Source of the DNA: Oryzomicrobium sp.
GTDB lineage: Bacteria > Pseudomonadota > Gammaproteobacteria > Burkholderiales > Rhodocyclaceae
Assembly (NCBI RefSeq): GCF_021287045.1
Contig: NZ_JAJTBG010000001.1
Location: 359,855 to 423,854, forward strand
Direction of reading: 5' to 3'
Length of the DNA stretch: 64,000 nucleotides
The notes beneath the pieces are model-generated. The model was given only the letters and a program-made list of their open reading frames with translations, did no database searches and was not told the DNA's origin. The position numbers and the translations under genes were made by a program. Every line of letters starts with the position of its first letter. Positions within the stretch are counted from its first letter, which is position 1. Below are positions 28,546 to 36,916 of the stretch, in pieces.

Positions 28546-29850
28546 ATGAACGTTGCCTTCCTGAGACGGCAATTCAGCAGCAACCGGTGGCGGGTGCGCG
28601 CCACCTTGTGGACGGCGGCCCTGGTGGCGGGCGGCACGGTGGTGTTCTTCGCCAAGCTGGCGGAGTGGGCCTTGCACCTCTTCGACGGCCTGGTGGCGGG
28701 GCGGCCCTGGCTGCCCTTCCTGCTCGCCCCGGCCGTCGGCATGGCCACCGTGTGGCTGACCCGACGCTACGTGCCCGGGGCCCAGGGCAGCGGCATTCCC
28801 CAGGTGATCGCCGCCACCCGCATCGCCGCCAAGGGGGGCGAGGTGGGGGGGCTGGTGTCCCTGCGCATCGCCGCGGGCAAGGTGCTGCTGGGCGGGTTTG
28901 CGCTGCTGGGCGGCTTTTCCGCCGGGCGGGAGGGGCCGTCGGTGCAGGTGGCGGCGTCGATCCTGCATTTTTCCCACCGCTTCCTTCCCTATTCCCGGGC
29001 GATTCGGCCCCAGGATCTGTTGATCGCCGGGGGCGCGGCGGGCATCGCGGCGGCCTTCAACACGCCGCTGGCCGGCATCGTCTTCGCCATCGAGGAACTG
29101 GGACGGCGCCTGGAGGCCCGCACCAGCGGCGTGCTGGTCAGCACCATCATCATCGCCGGCCTGGTGGCCATCGCCCTGCTCGGCAATTACAACTACTTCG
29201 GCAAGCTCAAGGTGGCAGCCCTGGGCGATTCGGTGATCCTGCCCGTCTTGGCCGGCGGCCTGGCCACCGGCTTGCTCGGCGGGCTGTTCAGCCGCCTGAT
29301 GCTGTGGCCCCTGTATCGCAGCGACAGCCCTCTTTGGCAGTGGCGCGCCCGCCATCCGGTGCTCTTCGCCGGGGGCTGCGGCCTGGCGGTGGCGCTGCTC
29401 GGCCTGGTCAGCGCCGGGGCCTCCTACGGCAGCGGCTACGCCATCACCGCCCAAGTGGTGGCCGGCGAGGTGCAGCTGCCCTGGTACGTGGCCATCGCCC
29501 GCTTTCTCGCCACCCTGGCCAGCTACTTCTCGGGCATTCCCGGCGGCATCTTTGCCCCGTCCCTGGCCATCGGCGCCGGGCTGGGCTCGACCCTGGCCCA
29601 GCTCCAGGCCAGCACCGACGCCATTCCCCTGATCGCCCTGTGCATGGCCGGCTTTCTCGCAGCGGTGACCCAGTCGCCGATCACCTCGGCGATCATCGTC
29701 ATGGAAATGGTGGACGGCCATGAGATGGTCATCAGCCTGATGGCCATCGCCCTGCTGGCCAAGGCGGTCAGCTCGCGCATCAGCCCGGAGCTGTACCAGA
29801 AGCTCGCCACGGGCTGGCTGCCCGCGCCGCGCAAGGGGCCCGAGGCGTAG
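28546..29850 (+). CDS. clcA: ClC-family chloride/proton antiporter
   Basis: The 434-residue membrane protein carries the ClC selectivity signatures GSGIP (81-85), GREGP (127-131, gating Glu129) and GIPGGIFAP (328-336). A Glu pair at 183-184 (AIEEL) matches the region of the internal proton glutamate of E. coli ClcA, so H+/Cl- exchange is more likely than a channel. There is no CBS domain. The ATG at 28546 is chosen because an earlier in-frame GTG runs through repeat copy A. Copies of the same dispersed repeat flank the gene on both sides. Confidence 0.94.
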   Translation: MNVAFLRRQFSSNRWRVRATLWTAALVAGGTVVFFAKLAEWALHLFDGLVAGRPWLPFLLAPAVGMATVWLTRRYVPGAQGSGIPQVIAATRIAAKGGEVGGLVSLRIAAGKVLLGGFALLGGFSAGREGPSVQVAASILHFSHRFLPYSRAIRPQDLLIAGGAAGIAAAFNTPLAGIVFAIEELGRRLEARTSGVLVSTIIIAGLVAIALLGNYNYFGKLKVAALGDSVILPVLAGGLATGLLGGLFSRLMLWPLYRSDSPLWQWRARHPVLFAGGCGLAVALLGLVSAGASYGSGYAITAQVVAGEVQLPWYVAIARFLATLASYFSGIPGGIFAPSLAIGAGLGSTLAQLQASTDAIPLIALCMAGFLAAVTQSPITSAIIVMEMVDGHEMVISLMAIALLAKAVSSRISPELYQKLATGWLPAPRKGPEA

Positions 29851-29869
29851 GCCGCGCCATCGCGCCGCC

Positions 29870-30080
29870 TGTTTTTTGGGCGGTGCGTCATGTGCCCGGG
29901 GCAAAAGGGAAAAATCCGGTTGTCCACAGCCCTTTCCCCAGTTTCTGGGGAAATTCTTCAGGCCGCCCCGCCAAGGTCCGCGCCGGATAAGGCGTTCCAC
30001 GATGCCTGCCTGGAAAACCAATAGGGACGCGGGGTTTGGCGGTGGCAATCCGAAGGTCGGCGCCCCTATTGGTTTTCCGG
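29870..30080 (+). repeat. dispersed repeat family, copy B, with interlocked inverted repeats
   Basis: It contains a GTCAT block (29887-29891), TTGTCCACAG (29920-29929), hairpin TTTCCCCA-GTTTC-TGGGGAAA (29933-29953), then arm a CCGCCAAGGTCCGCG (29968-29982), arm b GGAAAACCAATAGGG (30012-30026), arm a' CGCGGGGTTTGGCGG (30028-30042) and arm b' CCCTATTGGTTTTCC (30064-30078). Arms b and b' are a perfect 15-base match; a and a' pair at 13 of 15. The order a-b-a'-b' is that of a pseudoknot. Confidence 0.87.
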
Positions 30081-30087
30081 GGGGCGG

Positions 30088-30125
30088 ATAAAAAAAGCCC
30101 GGCAGCGGAAGGGGCGCTGCCGGGC
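30088..30125 (-). terminator. intrinsic terminator of the nemA gene
   Basis: On the minus strand, GCCCGGCAGC and GCTGCCGGGC form a 10-base stem followed by seven U residues, about 80 bases after the nemA stop. The hairpin abuts repeat copy B. Confidence 0.93.
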
Positions 30126-30204
30126 CAAGCGAGTAGCGTGGATCGTGGGAGTCGGGCATCCACGGGGCGGCCGTCACGACCCCGGGCGGGGCCGTGGCGG
30201 CCGG

Positions 30205-31305
30205 TCAGGCGGTGGCGCCCTCCAGGGTCGGGTAGTCCAGGTAGCCCTCGCTGCCGCCGCCGTAGAAGGTGGCGGAGTTGGCCTTGTTGAGGGGGGCGTT
30301 ATCGCGCAGGCGGCGCACCAGATCCGGGTTGGCGATGAACGGGCGGCCGAAGGCCACCAGGTCGGTATGGCCGGAGGCGACGGCTTCCACGGCGGTGTCC
30401 CGGGTGTAGCCGTTGTTCACGATCCAGGCGCCGGGGAAGGCGCGGCGCAGGGCGTCGTAGTCGAAGGCCGGGGCGTCGGGCGGGGTGCGCTTGCCGCCAG
30501 TCTCGCCCTCGATCATGTGCACGTAGGCCAGGCCCAGGGGGGCGAGCTGGTCCACCACGTAGCCGTAGAGGGCCTGGGGATCGCTGTCGAGCGGCGTGGC
30601 GCCGCCGAAGGTGGTGAGGGGGCTCAAGCGGATGCCGGTGCGGCCGGGGCCGGCGGCCTGGGCCACGGCCTTGGTCGCCTCGAGCAGCAGGCGGGCGCGG
30701 TTTTCGATGCTGCCGCCGTAGGGGCCGCTGCGGTCGTTCACGCTGTCGCGCAGGAACTGCTCGATCAGGTAGGTGTTGGCGGCGTGCACTTCGACGCCGT
30801 CGAAGCCGGCCTCGATGGCGCAACGGGCGGCGTGGGCGTAGTCGGCGATCAGGCCGGGGATCTCGTCGTCGCGCAGGGCCCGGGGCGGGGTGGTGTCCAC
30901 GAAACCTTCGCTGGTGAAGGTCTTCAGGCCGGCCGGGGCGTGGTTGGTGGAGGACACCGGGGCGGCGCCGCCGGGCAGCAGGGAGCTGTGGGAGATGCGG
31001 CCCACGTGCCAGAGCTGGATGACGATCTTGCCGCCAGCGGCGTGCACCGCGTCGGTCACCTTGCGCCAGGCCGCCACCTGCTCGGGGGTGTAGATCCCCG
31101 GGGTGTCCAGGTAGCCCTGGGCCATGGCGTTGATGGGGCTGGCCTCGGCGATGATCAGGCCGGCGGTGGCGCGCTGTCGGTAGTAGTCCACCATGATCTC
31201 GGTGGGGATGCCGCCGATGGCCCGGTTGCGGGTCAGCGGCGCCATGACGATGCGGTTGGCCAGGGCGATGTCGCCCACCTGGATGGGGTCGAAGAGGGTG
31301 GTCAT
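30205..31305 (-). CDS. nemA: old yellow enzyme family FMN oxidoreductase, NemA-like
   Basis: The 366-residue flavin oxidoreductase has the OYE motifs NRIVMAPLTRNRA, QLWHVGR, and H174/N177/Y179 in HAANTYLIEQFL, spaced like His191/Asn194/Tyr196 of yeast OYE, followed by NDRSGPYGGSIENR. These enzymes reduce activated C=C bonds and nitro groups, including N-ethylmaleimide and other reactive electrophiles. It is 40 bases downstream of yqhD on the same strand, and a NemR-type repressor heads the cluster. A clear terminator follows. Confidence 0.93.
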   Translation of the reverse strand: MTTLFDPIQVGDIALANRIVMAPLTRNRAIGGIPTEIMVDYYRQRATAGLIIAEASPINAMAQGYLDTPGIYTPEQVAAWRKVTDAVHAAGGKIVIQLWHVGRISHSSLLPGGAAPVSSTNHAPAGLKTFTSEGFVDTTPPRALRDDEIPGLIADYAHAARCAIEAGFDGVEVHAANTYLIEQFLRDSVNDRSGPYGGSIENRARLLLEATKAVAQAAGPGRTGIRLSPLTTFGGATPLDSDPQALYGYVVDQLAPLGLAYVHMIEGETGGKRTPPDAPAFDYDALRRAFPGAWIVNNGYTRDTAVEAVASGHTDLVAFGRPFIANPDLVRRLRDNAPLNKANSATFYGGGSEGYLDYPTLEGATA

Positions 31306-31345
31306 GCACGTGCTCCTGTGGGTGTATCGGATGGGGGGGAGGGGA

Positions 31346-32503
31346 CTACAGGGCTGCTTGAAGGATGCGGCGGACGGCGGCGATGTCCACCGTCTGGCGT
31401 TCGCCCAGGGCGGTCATGCCGTGGGCCTGGAGCTGGGCGGCGACCTTGTCCGCGGCCTCGGCGCCGATGCCGTAGTCGCCGAGGCGGGTCTTGACGCCGA
31501 GGGATTCGAAGAAAGCCTGGGTACGGTCGATGGCCGCGTCGATGCGCTCGTCGGCGCCGCCGGAGTGGATGGCCCACACCTGGGCGGCGTACTGGAGCAG
31601 CTTGTCGCGCTTGGCGGCGCGGCACTCGCGCATCAGGGCGGGCAGGACGATGGCCAGGGTCTGGGCATGGTCCAGGCCGTACAGGGCGGTGATCTCGTGG
31701 CCGATCATGTGGGTGGCCCAGTCTTGCGGCACCCCGGCGCCGATCAGGCCGTTGAGGGCCTGGGTGGCGGCCCACATCAGGTTGGCGCGCACGTCGTAGT
31801 CCTGGGGCGTGGCCAGGGCCTGGGGGCCGACCTCGACCAGGGTCTGCAACAGGCCCTCGGCGTAGCGGTCCTGCACCGGGGCGTTGGCCGGGTAGGTCAG
31901 GTACTGCTCCATGACGTGCACGAAGGCATCCACCGCCCCGTTGGCGATCTGGCGCGGCGGCAGGGTGTAGGTCTTGACCGGGTCGAGCACCGAAAACCGG
32001 GGGAAGACGTGGGCGCTGGCAAAGCCCAGCTTGGCCTGGCGGGCGCGGCGGCTGACCACGGAGAAGTTGTTCATCTCCGAGCCGGTGGCCGGCAGGGTCA
32101 GCACGCAGCCCAGGGGCACGGCTTGGGTCACCTGGGCGCCGTGGGTCTCCAGGATCTGCCACGGGTCGCCCGGGTAGTCGACGGCAGCGGCGACGAACTT
32201 GGTGCCGTCGATCACCGAGCCGCCGCCCACGGCCAGCAGGAAGTCGAGCTTTTCGGCGCGGATCAGGGCCACGGCTTCCATCAGGGTGTCGAACTCCGGG
32301 TTCGGCTCGATGCCGCCGAAGCGGCGCACGGTACGGTTGCCCAGGGCGGCCTCCACCTCGGCCAGGGTACCGTTGCGCTCGGCGCTGCCGCCGCCGTAGA
32401 GCACCAGCACCTTGGCGTCGGTGGGCACCAACTGGTCGAGCTGGGCGATGCTGCCCTGGCCGAAGACGATGCGAGTCGGGTTGTAGTAGTCGAAGTTCTG
32501 CAT
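31346..32503 (-). CDS. yqhD: iron/zinc-dependent alcohol dehydrogenase, YqhD-like aldehyde reductase
   Basis: The 385-residue protein follows E. coli YqhD throughout: MQNFDYYNPTRIVFGQGSI, VLVLYGGGSAERNG, AVGGGSVIDGTKFVAA, LTLPATGSEMNN and the metal-binding DAFVHVMEQY plus HMIGHEITALYGLDHAQTL. YqhD reduces short toxic aldehydes such as acrolein, malondialdehyde and methylglyoxal with NADPH. Together with nemA and nemR this makes an electrophile detoxification operon. The operator at 32568-32584 lies 65 bases before its ATG, so it probably has its own repressed promoter. Confidence 0.94.
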   Translation of the reverse strand: MQNFDYYNPTRIVFGQGSIAQLDQLVPTDAKVLVLYGGGSAERNGTLAEVEAALGNRTVRRFGGIEPNPEFDTLMEAVALIRAEKLDFLLAVGGGSVIDGTKFVAAAVDYPGDPWQILETHGAQVTQAVPLGCVLTLPATGSEMNNFSVVSRRARQAKLGFASAHVFPRFSVLDPVKTYTLPPRQIANGAVDAFVHVMEQYLTYPANAPVQDRYAEGLLQTLVEVGPQALATPQDYDVRANLMWAATQALNGLIGAGVPQDWATHMIGHEITALYGLDHAQTLAIVLPALMRECRAAKRDKLLQYAAQVWAIHSGGADERIDAAIDRTQAFFESLGVKTRLGDYGIGAEAADKVAAQLQAHGMTALGERQTVDIAAVRRILQAAL

Positions 32504-32567
32504 GGCGGGCCTTTGGGAAAACTGTGGTGGATGCGTCGCGGGTACGTCGTGAATGCGGGGGTGCTAA

Positions 32568-32584
32568 TTAGACCGGTCGTCTAG
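32568..32584. promoter_or_regulatory. NemR-type operator upstream of yqhD
   Basis: TTAGACCGGTCGTCTAG, with TAGAC/GTCTA half-sites, is identical over 17 bases to the site before nemR (33275-33291). It resembles the TAGACC/GGTCTA half-sites described for the NemR box of E. coli. Confidence 0.85.
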
Positions 32585-32647
32585 TTGCTGGGTGATGACG
32601 GGTACGGTGGGAAAACAGACATGGCGGCCGTTTGGATGGGCTTGGGG

Positions 32648-33253
32648 TTAGGCAGCGGTGGGTTCGGAAGCCGGCGCGAGCAGCCGCTCGGTGGCGGCCA
32701 TGGCCTGTTCCAGGGGCGTTGCGGTGCGGTGCAGCTTGGCCAGCAGGCTGGCGCCGAGCCACAGCTGGTAGAGGGTTTCGGCAGTTTCCCGGGGCGGCAG
32801 GGCGGGCAGGGAGCCGTCCTCGGCGCCGGCGGCGATGCAGCCGGCCAAGCGGCGGATCACCCCTTCGGTGCCGTCGCGCAGGGCCAGGCGCATGGGTTCG
32901 GACAGGTCGGCCACCTCGCCGCTCAGCTTCACCACCAGGCATTTCTGGTCGGTGCAGCCGGTGCATTGGGTATCCACCCACTGCTGCCAGTAGCGCAGCA
33001 GGCGCACCCGGGCCGGGTAGGCCGGGTTGGTGAGCAGGGTGTCGACGCGCTCCAGGTAGCAGGCGAAGTAGTCCTCGATGAGGGCCTGGCCGAACTGCTC
33101 CTTGGATTTGAAGTAGTGGTAGAAGGAGCCCTTGGGCACATCCGCCGTCTGCAGAATCTCGGTCAAGCCGACGCAGGAGAACCCCTTGCCGGCAATGATG
33201 CGCTTGCCGGTGTCGAGGATGTGCTGGCGGGTGTCGTCGTAGTGGGCCTTCAT
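32648..33253 (-). CDS. nemR: TetR-family repressor, NemR-like
   Basis: The 201-residue protein aligns with E. coli NemR by eye: DTRQHILDTGKRI, GLTEILQTADVPKGSFYHYFKSKEQFG (HTH), KCLVVKLSGEVADLSEPMR and LWLGASLLAKLHRT. NemR senses electrophiles and hypochlorite through Cys106 forming a bond with Lys175; the equivalents here would be C105 and K173, both present. C97 and C100 are additional. Its own start is 22 bases from an operator copy, implying autorepression. It heads nemR-yqhD-nemA on the minus strand. Confidence 0.93.
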   Translation of the reverse strand: MKAHYDDTRQHILDTGKRIIAGKGFSCVGLTEILQTADVPKGSFYHYFKSKEQFGQALIEDYFACYLERVDTLLTNPAYPARVRLLRYWQQWVDTQCTGCTDQKCLVVKLSGEVADLSEPMRLALRDGTEGVIRRLAGCIAAGAEDGSLPALPPRETAETLYQLWLGASLLAKLHRTATPLEQAMAATERLLAPASEPTAA

Positions 33254-33274
33254 GACGACGCAGGATAGGTTAAA

Positions 33275-33291
33275 TTAGACCGGTCGTCTAG
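33275..33291. promoter_or_regulatory. NemR-type operator upstream of nemR
   Basis: TTAGACCGGTCGTCTAG is repeated exactly as at 32568-32584. It is placed 22 bases before the nemR ATG, where it would overlap the promoter of nemR. Confidence 0.87.
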
Positions 33292-33422
33292 TAATTTTTC
33301 TTGCCCGAGGTTCCGGGCGGTGTGAGTGGGTCGGAATGCTGGGCCGGGACACTAGATTCCCGGCGGTCGCGCAGCACCGCACCGGTTGACGGGCTGGGCA
33401 ACGAGGATGGGAGGAGGTGCGT

Positions 33423-33599
33423 ATGTTTGGTGCTGCTCACGGTGTGGCGGTATTGGTCTTCGTCCTGGCCATTACCGGTGTCCTGCCGGGCTGGCTGGCG
33501 GCCATCGTTTTTGCAGCCTTTGGACTGCTGCTGCTGGCGTGGCTCATCCTGATCTTCTTGCCGCCCATCGCCCGCGCTTTTTTCGACTTGTGGCGCTGA
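33423..33599 (+). CDS. small membrane protein, 58 residues
   Basis: The ATG at 33423 is preceded by GGAGGAGG at good spacing. A GTG two codons earlier sits on the Shine-Dalgarno and is rejected. The protein is nearly all hydrophobic: helix 1 (about 5-20), a short turn LPGW, helix 2 (about 24-47), then a short ARAFFDLWR tail. It resembles the small two-helix membrane proteins common beside redox genes, but no function can be given. It is divergent from nemR. Confidence 0.72.
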   Translation: MFGAAHGVAVLVFVLAITGVLPGWLAAIVFAAFGLLLLAWLILIFLPPIARAFFDLWR

Positions 33600-33732
33600 C
33601 TGGCGCGGTGGCCGGGAGCCCAGTGCTATCCACGGCTACGCTGGCCGACACGGGGTTATATGGGACTGACCGCGCCGGCCTTCACCTGCAACCCGCCTTG
33701 ACCGATGTGCCGGCCGTGGCGCCTCCCGCCAT

Positions 33733-33935
33733 TGCCCGTTTTGCGGGCATGGCGTCATATGCCTGAGGGCAAAGGGGAAATCCGGCTTATCCACAGACCT
33801 TTCCCCATTTTCTGGGGAAAGCCGCCGGGCCGCTGCCTGGAACCCCGCGCCAGTGCTCGATCTCCACGATGCCTCTTCGCAAAGCCACGATTGGCGCGGG
33901 GTTTGGGATAGGCATCGCGGAGATGCCCGTCCCTA
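33733..33935 (+). repeat. dispersed repeat family, copy C, with interlocked inverted repeats
   Basis: A GCCCG-TTTTG-CGGGC hairpin opens the unit, then GTCAT (33754-33758), TTATCCACAG (33787-33796), hairpin TTTCCCCA-TTTTC-TGGGGAAA (33799-33820), arm a AACCCCGCGCCA (33841-33852), arm b ATCTCCACGATGCCT (33860-33874), arm a' TGGCGCGGGGTT (33892-33903), arm b' AGGCATCGCGGAGAT (33910-33924). The a arms match exactly; the b arms pair at 14 of 15 with a G-U possibility. The copy ends at the fumC stop. The rest of 33600-33732 holds no gene. Confidence 0.87.
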
Positions 33936-35372
33936 TTAGGGTTTGGCGGAGGAGGGGGGCGGGGGCGGCGAGCCCACCATGTCCTCGGCGCGCACCCAGC
34001 GGTCGAAGTCCTCGGCGCTGACGTGGCCCAGGGCCAGGGCGGCGGCCTTGAGGGTGGTGCCTTCGTGGTGGGCGTGCTTGGCGATGGCCGCCGCCTTGTC
34101 GTAGCCGATGTGGGGCGCTAGGGCGGTGACCAGCATCAGGGAGCGTTCCACCAGTTCGGCGATGCGGCCGGTGTTGGGGACGATGCCGCGCACGCAGTGC
34201 AGGGTGAAGCTGGCCATGCCGTCGGCCAGGAGGCGCAGGCTTTGCAGCACGTTGTGGGCGATCAGGGGCTTGAACACGTTCAGCTCGAAGTTGCCCGAGG
34301 CAGCGCCCACGGTGATTGCCACGTCGTTGCCGAAGACCTGGGCGCAGACCATGGTCAGGGCCTCGCACTGGGTCGGGTTCACCTTGCCGGGCATGATCGA
34401 GCTGCCCGGCTCGTTCTCCGGCAGGCTGATCTCCCCCAGGCCGGAACGGGGGCCGGAGGCCAGCCAGCGCAGGTCGTTGGCGATCTTCATCAGCGCCGTG
34501 GCCAAAGTCTTGAGCGCCCCATGGGCCGCCACCAGGGGCTCGTGGCCGGCCAGGGCGGCGAAGCGGTTGCCTGCCACGGTGAACGGCAGGCCGGTGGCCG
34601 CCTCCAGCTCCCGGGCCACCCGGGGGCCGAAGCCGGGCGGAGCGTTGAGGCCGGTGCCCACCGCCGTGCCGCCTACCGCCAGGGCCAGCACCGCCGGCAG
34701 GGTGGCCTCGATGGCGGCATGGGCCAGGTCGAGCTGGGCCACGTAGCCGGAAAATTCCTGGCCCAGGGTCAGGGGCGTGGCGTCCTGCAAATGGGTGCGG
34801 CCGATCTTGACGATGGGGGCGAACTCTCGGGCCTTGGCGTCCAGCTCGGCGCGCAGGGCGGCCAGGGCCGGCAGCAGATGGTGGTGCAGCGCCCGGGCGG
34901 CGGCCACGTGCATGGCGGTGGGAAAGATGTCGTTGGACGACTGGCTGCGGTTCACGTCGTCGTTGGGATGCACCCTGCGCTTTTCGCCCCGCTCGCCGCC
35001 GAGCAACTCCGAGGCCCGGTTGGCCAGCACCTCGTTCATGTTCATGTTGGACTGGGTGCCCGACCCGGTCTGCCACACCGCCAGGGGAAATTCCTCCGGA
35101 TGCTGGCCCGCCAGCACCTCGTCGGCGGCGGCGGCGATGGCCGTGGCCGTATCGGCCGGCAACCCGGCCAAATCCCGGTTGGCCAGGGCCGAGGCCCGCT
35201 TGACCAGCGCCAGGGCCGCCACCAGCTCCGCCGGCATGCGCTCGGTGGAAATGGCGAAGTGCTCCCGGGACCGCTGGGTCTGGGCGCCCCACAACCGCTC
35301 GGCCGGCACGGCGATGGGTCCGAAGGTATCCCGCTCGGTGCGGGTGGCGGGGGGGTGGGGGATGGCAGGCAT
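33936..35372 (-). CDS. fumC: class II fumarate hydratase
   Basis: The 478-residue enzyme has class II fumarase motifs: [54 protein letters not shown] and the signature [11 protein letters not shown]. It interconverts fumarate and L-malate in the TCA cycle without an iron-sulfur cluster. The start at 35372 (GGAG upstream) is preferred; an ATG at 35396 adds eight residues. The last residues are a Pro run. The gene is alone, ending against repeat copy C. Confidence 0.95.
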   Translation of the reverse strand: MPAIPHPPATRTERDTFGPIAVPAERLWGAQTQRSREHFAISTERMPAELVAALALVKRASALANRDLAGLPADTATAIAAAADEVLAGQHPEEFPLAVWQTGSGTQSNMNMNEVLANRASELLGGERGEKRRVHPNDDVNRSQSSNDIFPTAMHVAAARALHHHLLPALAALRAELDAKAREFAPIVKIGRTHLQDATPLTLGQEFSGYVAQLDLAHAAIEATLPAVLALAVGGTAVGTGLNAPPGFGPRVARELEAATGLPFTVAGNRFAALAGHEPLVAAHGALKTLATALMKIANDLRWLASGPRSGLGEISLPENEPGSSIMPGKVNPTQCEALTMVCAQVFGNDVAITVGAASGNFELNVFKPLIAHNVLQSLRLLADGMASFTLHCVRGIVPNTGRIAELVERSLMLVTALAPHIGYDKAAAIAKHAHHEGTTLKAAALALGHVSAEDFDRWVRAEDMVGSPPPPPSSAKP

Positions 35373-35752
35373 GGCGTTCTCCGGGTGAGTTTTCATCCTA
35401 GACCTGTTGGCGGGGGGGGCAGGGGGAGGAAATTGGGAGCTGCGACGAAGGATTGCGCTGGTTGGCTACGGTTTCGCGCCATACCTGACTACAGAAAATC
35501 ACTTAACTGACCACCTCTACGTCATCAGGCTGCAATCGGCCAAAAGCGATCGGTCGAAATCTCAGTCCCAAAGCTGGCGTTAATGTGGTTTCTCTCTAGG
35601 CATAAGCACCGCATATGACTTGTGTATAATCCAGAGTGAATGGATATTTCTCATTAATAACAATGCGCTACGCTGAATTGAATTTCATCTTAGATGTCAC
35701 TTCGGTAGCTTATATGGCAAACATGCCGTCTACTTCATGTTAGGAATTTCAG
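35373..35752 (+). other. low-G+C leader of isolated cassette 3
   Basis: No gene is seen. Base composition falls sharply after about 35480. TATAAT at 35625-35630, preceded by TGTG, is a good -10 for rightward transcription, though no clear -35 is visible. GTTAGGA (35739-35745) fits the GTTRRRY crossover core except for its last base and would be the 5' boundary of the cassette, 7 bases before the start codon of the next ORF. Confidence 0.45.
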
Positions 35753-36916
35753 TTGATTCGGCAGCGCTATCTTGAGGTGGTAAAAAAATTCGAGCCGTAT
35801 TCTGTGCTGCTCGATGCGGGGGCAACGCCTGCTCAAGTTAAGGAAGCCATCATTGCGTTGCTTTCACCGTATGTTGCAGACAAAGAATTGCTGCGGCAGT
35901 TGGCAGTTACGGTGCTAGCTAACGAAGCAGCATGCATCGGCCAGCTTTCGTCTAGACCGGATTGGAAGTCCCTACTAGATCTCGCTTTTTCCATTAGAAA
36001 AGGCGCTATTGAAACCAACAAGAGTAAATCGTTTGAAACTATCGCTGCCTTCGAGGTGCCGATAAGAGAGGCTCAGAGAAAGTATTCACTGCAGATTGTC
36101 TTCGAGCAATCAAAAGAAGGACTGGGCAATGATGAGTACGCCTTTGAGGTATTTAGGATTATCGGTGCGTTGATCGAGTCAACGATTCAACCGTTCGTGA
36201 AGGAGCTCTATTGTCTATTCCTGATTGGAAAAGGATTATCCGTTGATTCCGCAACGGTTTTACACACTGACTTTGGAAAGATCGCTGGACAGTTCGAGAA
36301 GCTACTTGATGATTCTAGCCTTCTCTCCCCGCCGCCCTGGAACATTCGGCTCAATCAGTGGCGCAATATTGCCCAACATCATTCCTACATCGTAAGCGGA
36401 AAAAGTATCGTCGCGTACTATGGGAAATCCAATCCGTCACATCACGTCGAGCTAAGCCGTGAGGAATTATTTGCTGTATCAAAGGAGTTGATCCGTCGAC
36501 TGGGCGCACTGAAAAGTTCGAGGGAAATTACAACACTGAACCATCTCGATGAACTTCGCCCACTTCTTCCCGCGACGGATCGCGATGTTTATTGCATAGC
36601 CACGGAACTGGGCGCGGCATTTGCCACGCAAGGCTTTGCGCTGTTGGACTTGAAAGAAAACAATGGAACTTTAGTTGCAAAGTTCCTAGACACTTCACCT
36701 AATGCTGGCCCCTCAAGGCATTTCCATTGTTCTCAGTTCATTGTGCCAATTGCGCAACGTTTTCCTGACCTCGGCGTACAAGTGCATTTGCAGTCGTCTA
36801 CAACTCAAGATCGCTGGATGTTCTCTGCAGGCGCTACAGACCTCAAAGACGTTCTCAGAGGGGACAACCCACTACTTAAGCTTTCGGAAGTAATGAAATT
36901 CCAAAAAAATCCCTAA
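35753..36916 (+). CDS. cassette 3: uncharacterised protein with HEPN-like motif
   Basis: The best start is TTG at 35753 with TTAGGA 8 bases upstream, giving 387 residues. G+C is far below the neighbours. The central helical region (about 128-260) contains LNQWRNIAQHHSY with R204-N205-x3-H209, the R-polar-x3-H pattern of HEPN ribonuclease toxins, following a long amphipathic helix (EYAFEVFRIIGALIES). The C-terminal third (about 270-387) looks like a separate mixed alpha/beta domain. No membrane segments are seen. The stop codon lies inside the left core of attC site 3. The family is not recognised; the HEPN assignment rests on the motif. Confidence 0.75.
   Translation: MIRQRYLEVVKKFEPYSVLLDAGATPAQVKEAIIALLSPYVADKELLRQLAVTVLANEAACIGQLSSRPDWKSLLDLAFSIRKGAIETNKSKSFETIAAFEVPIREAQRKYSLQIVFEQSKEGLGNDEYAFEVFRIIGALIESTIQPFVKELYCLFLIGKGLSVDSATVLHTDFGKIAGQFEKLLDDSSLLSPPPWNIRLNQWRNIAQHHSYIVSGKSIVAYYGKSNPSHHVELSREELFAVSKELIRRLGALKSSREITTLNHLDELRPLLPATDRDVYCIATELGAAFATQGFALLDLKENNGTLVAKFLDTSPNAGPSRHFHCSQFIVPIAQRFPDLGVQVHLQSSTTQDRWMFSAGATDLKDVLRGDNPLLKLSEVMKFQKNP

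Noticed and set aside
28453-30177. 574-residue minus-strand frame across clcA
   Set aside because: It is antisense to the ClC gene and passes through repeat copy B; no recognisable domain.
28230-33796. Replication origin suggested by DnaA-box-like TTATCCACAG sites
   Set aside because: The boxes are single, 1.7-3.9 kb apart, each inside a repeat copy; there is no box cluster, AT-rich unwinding region, dnaA, dnaN or gidA gene.
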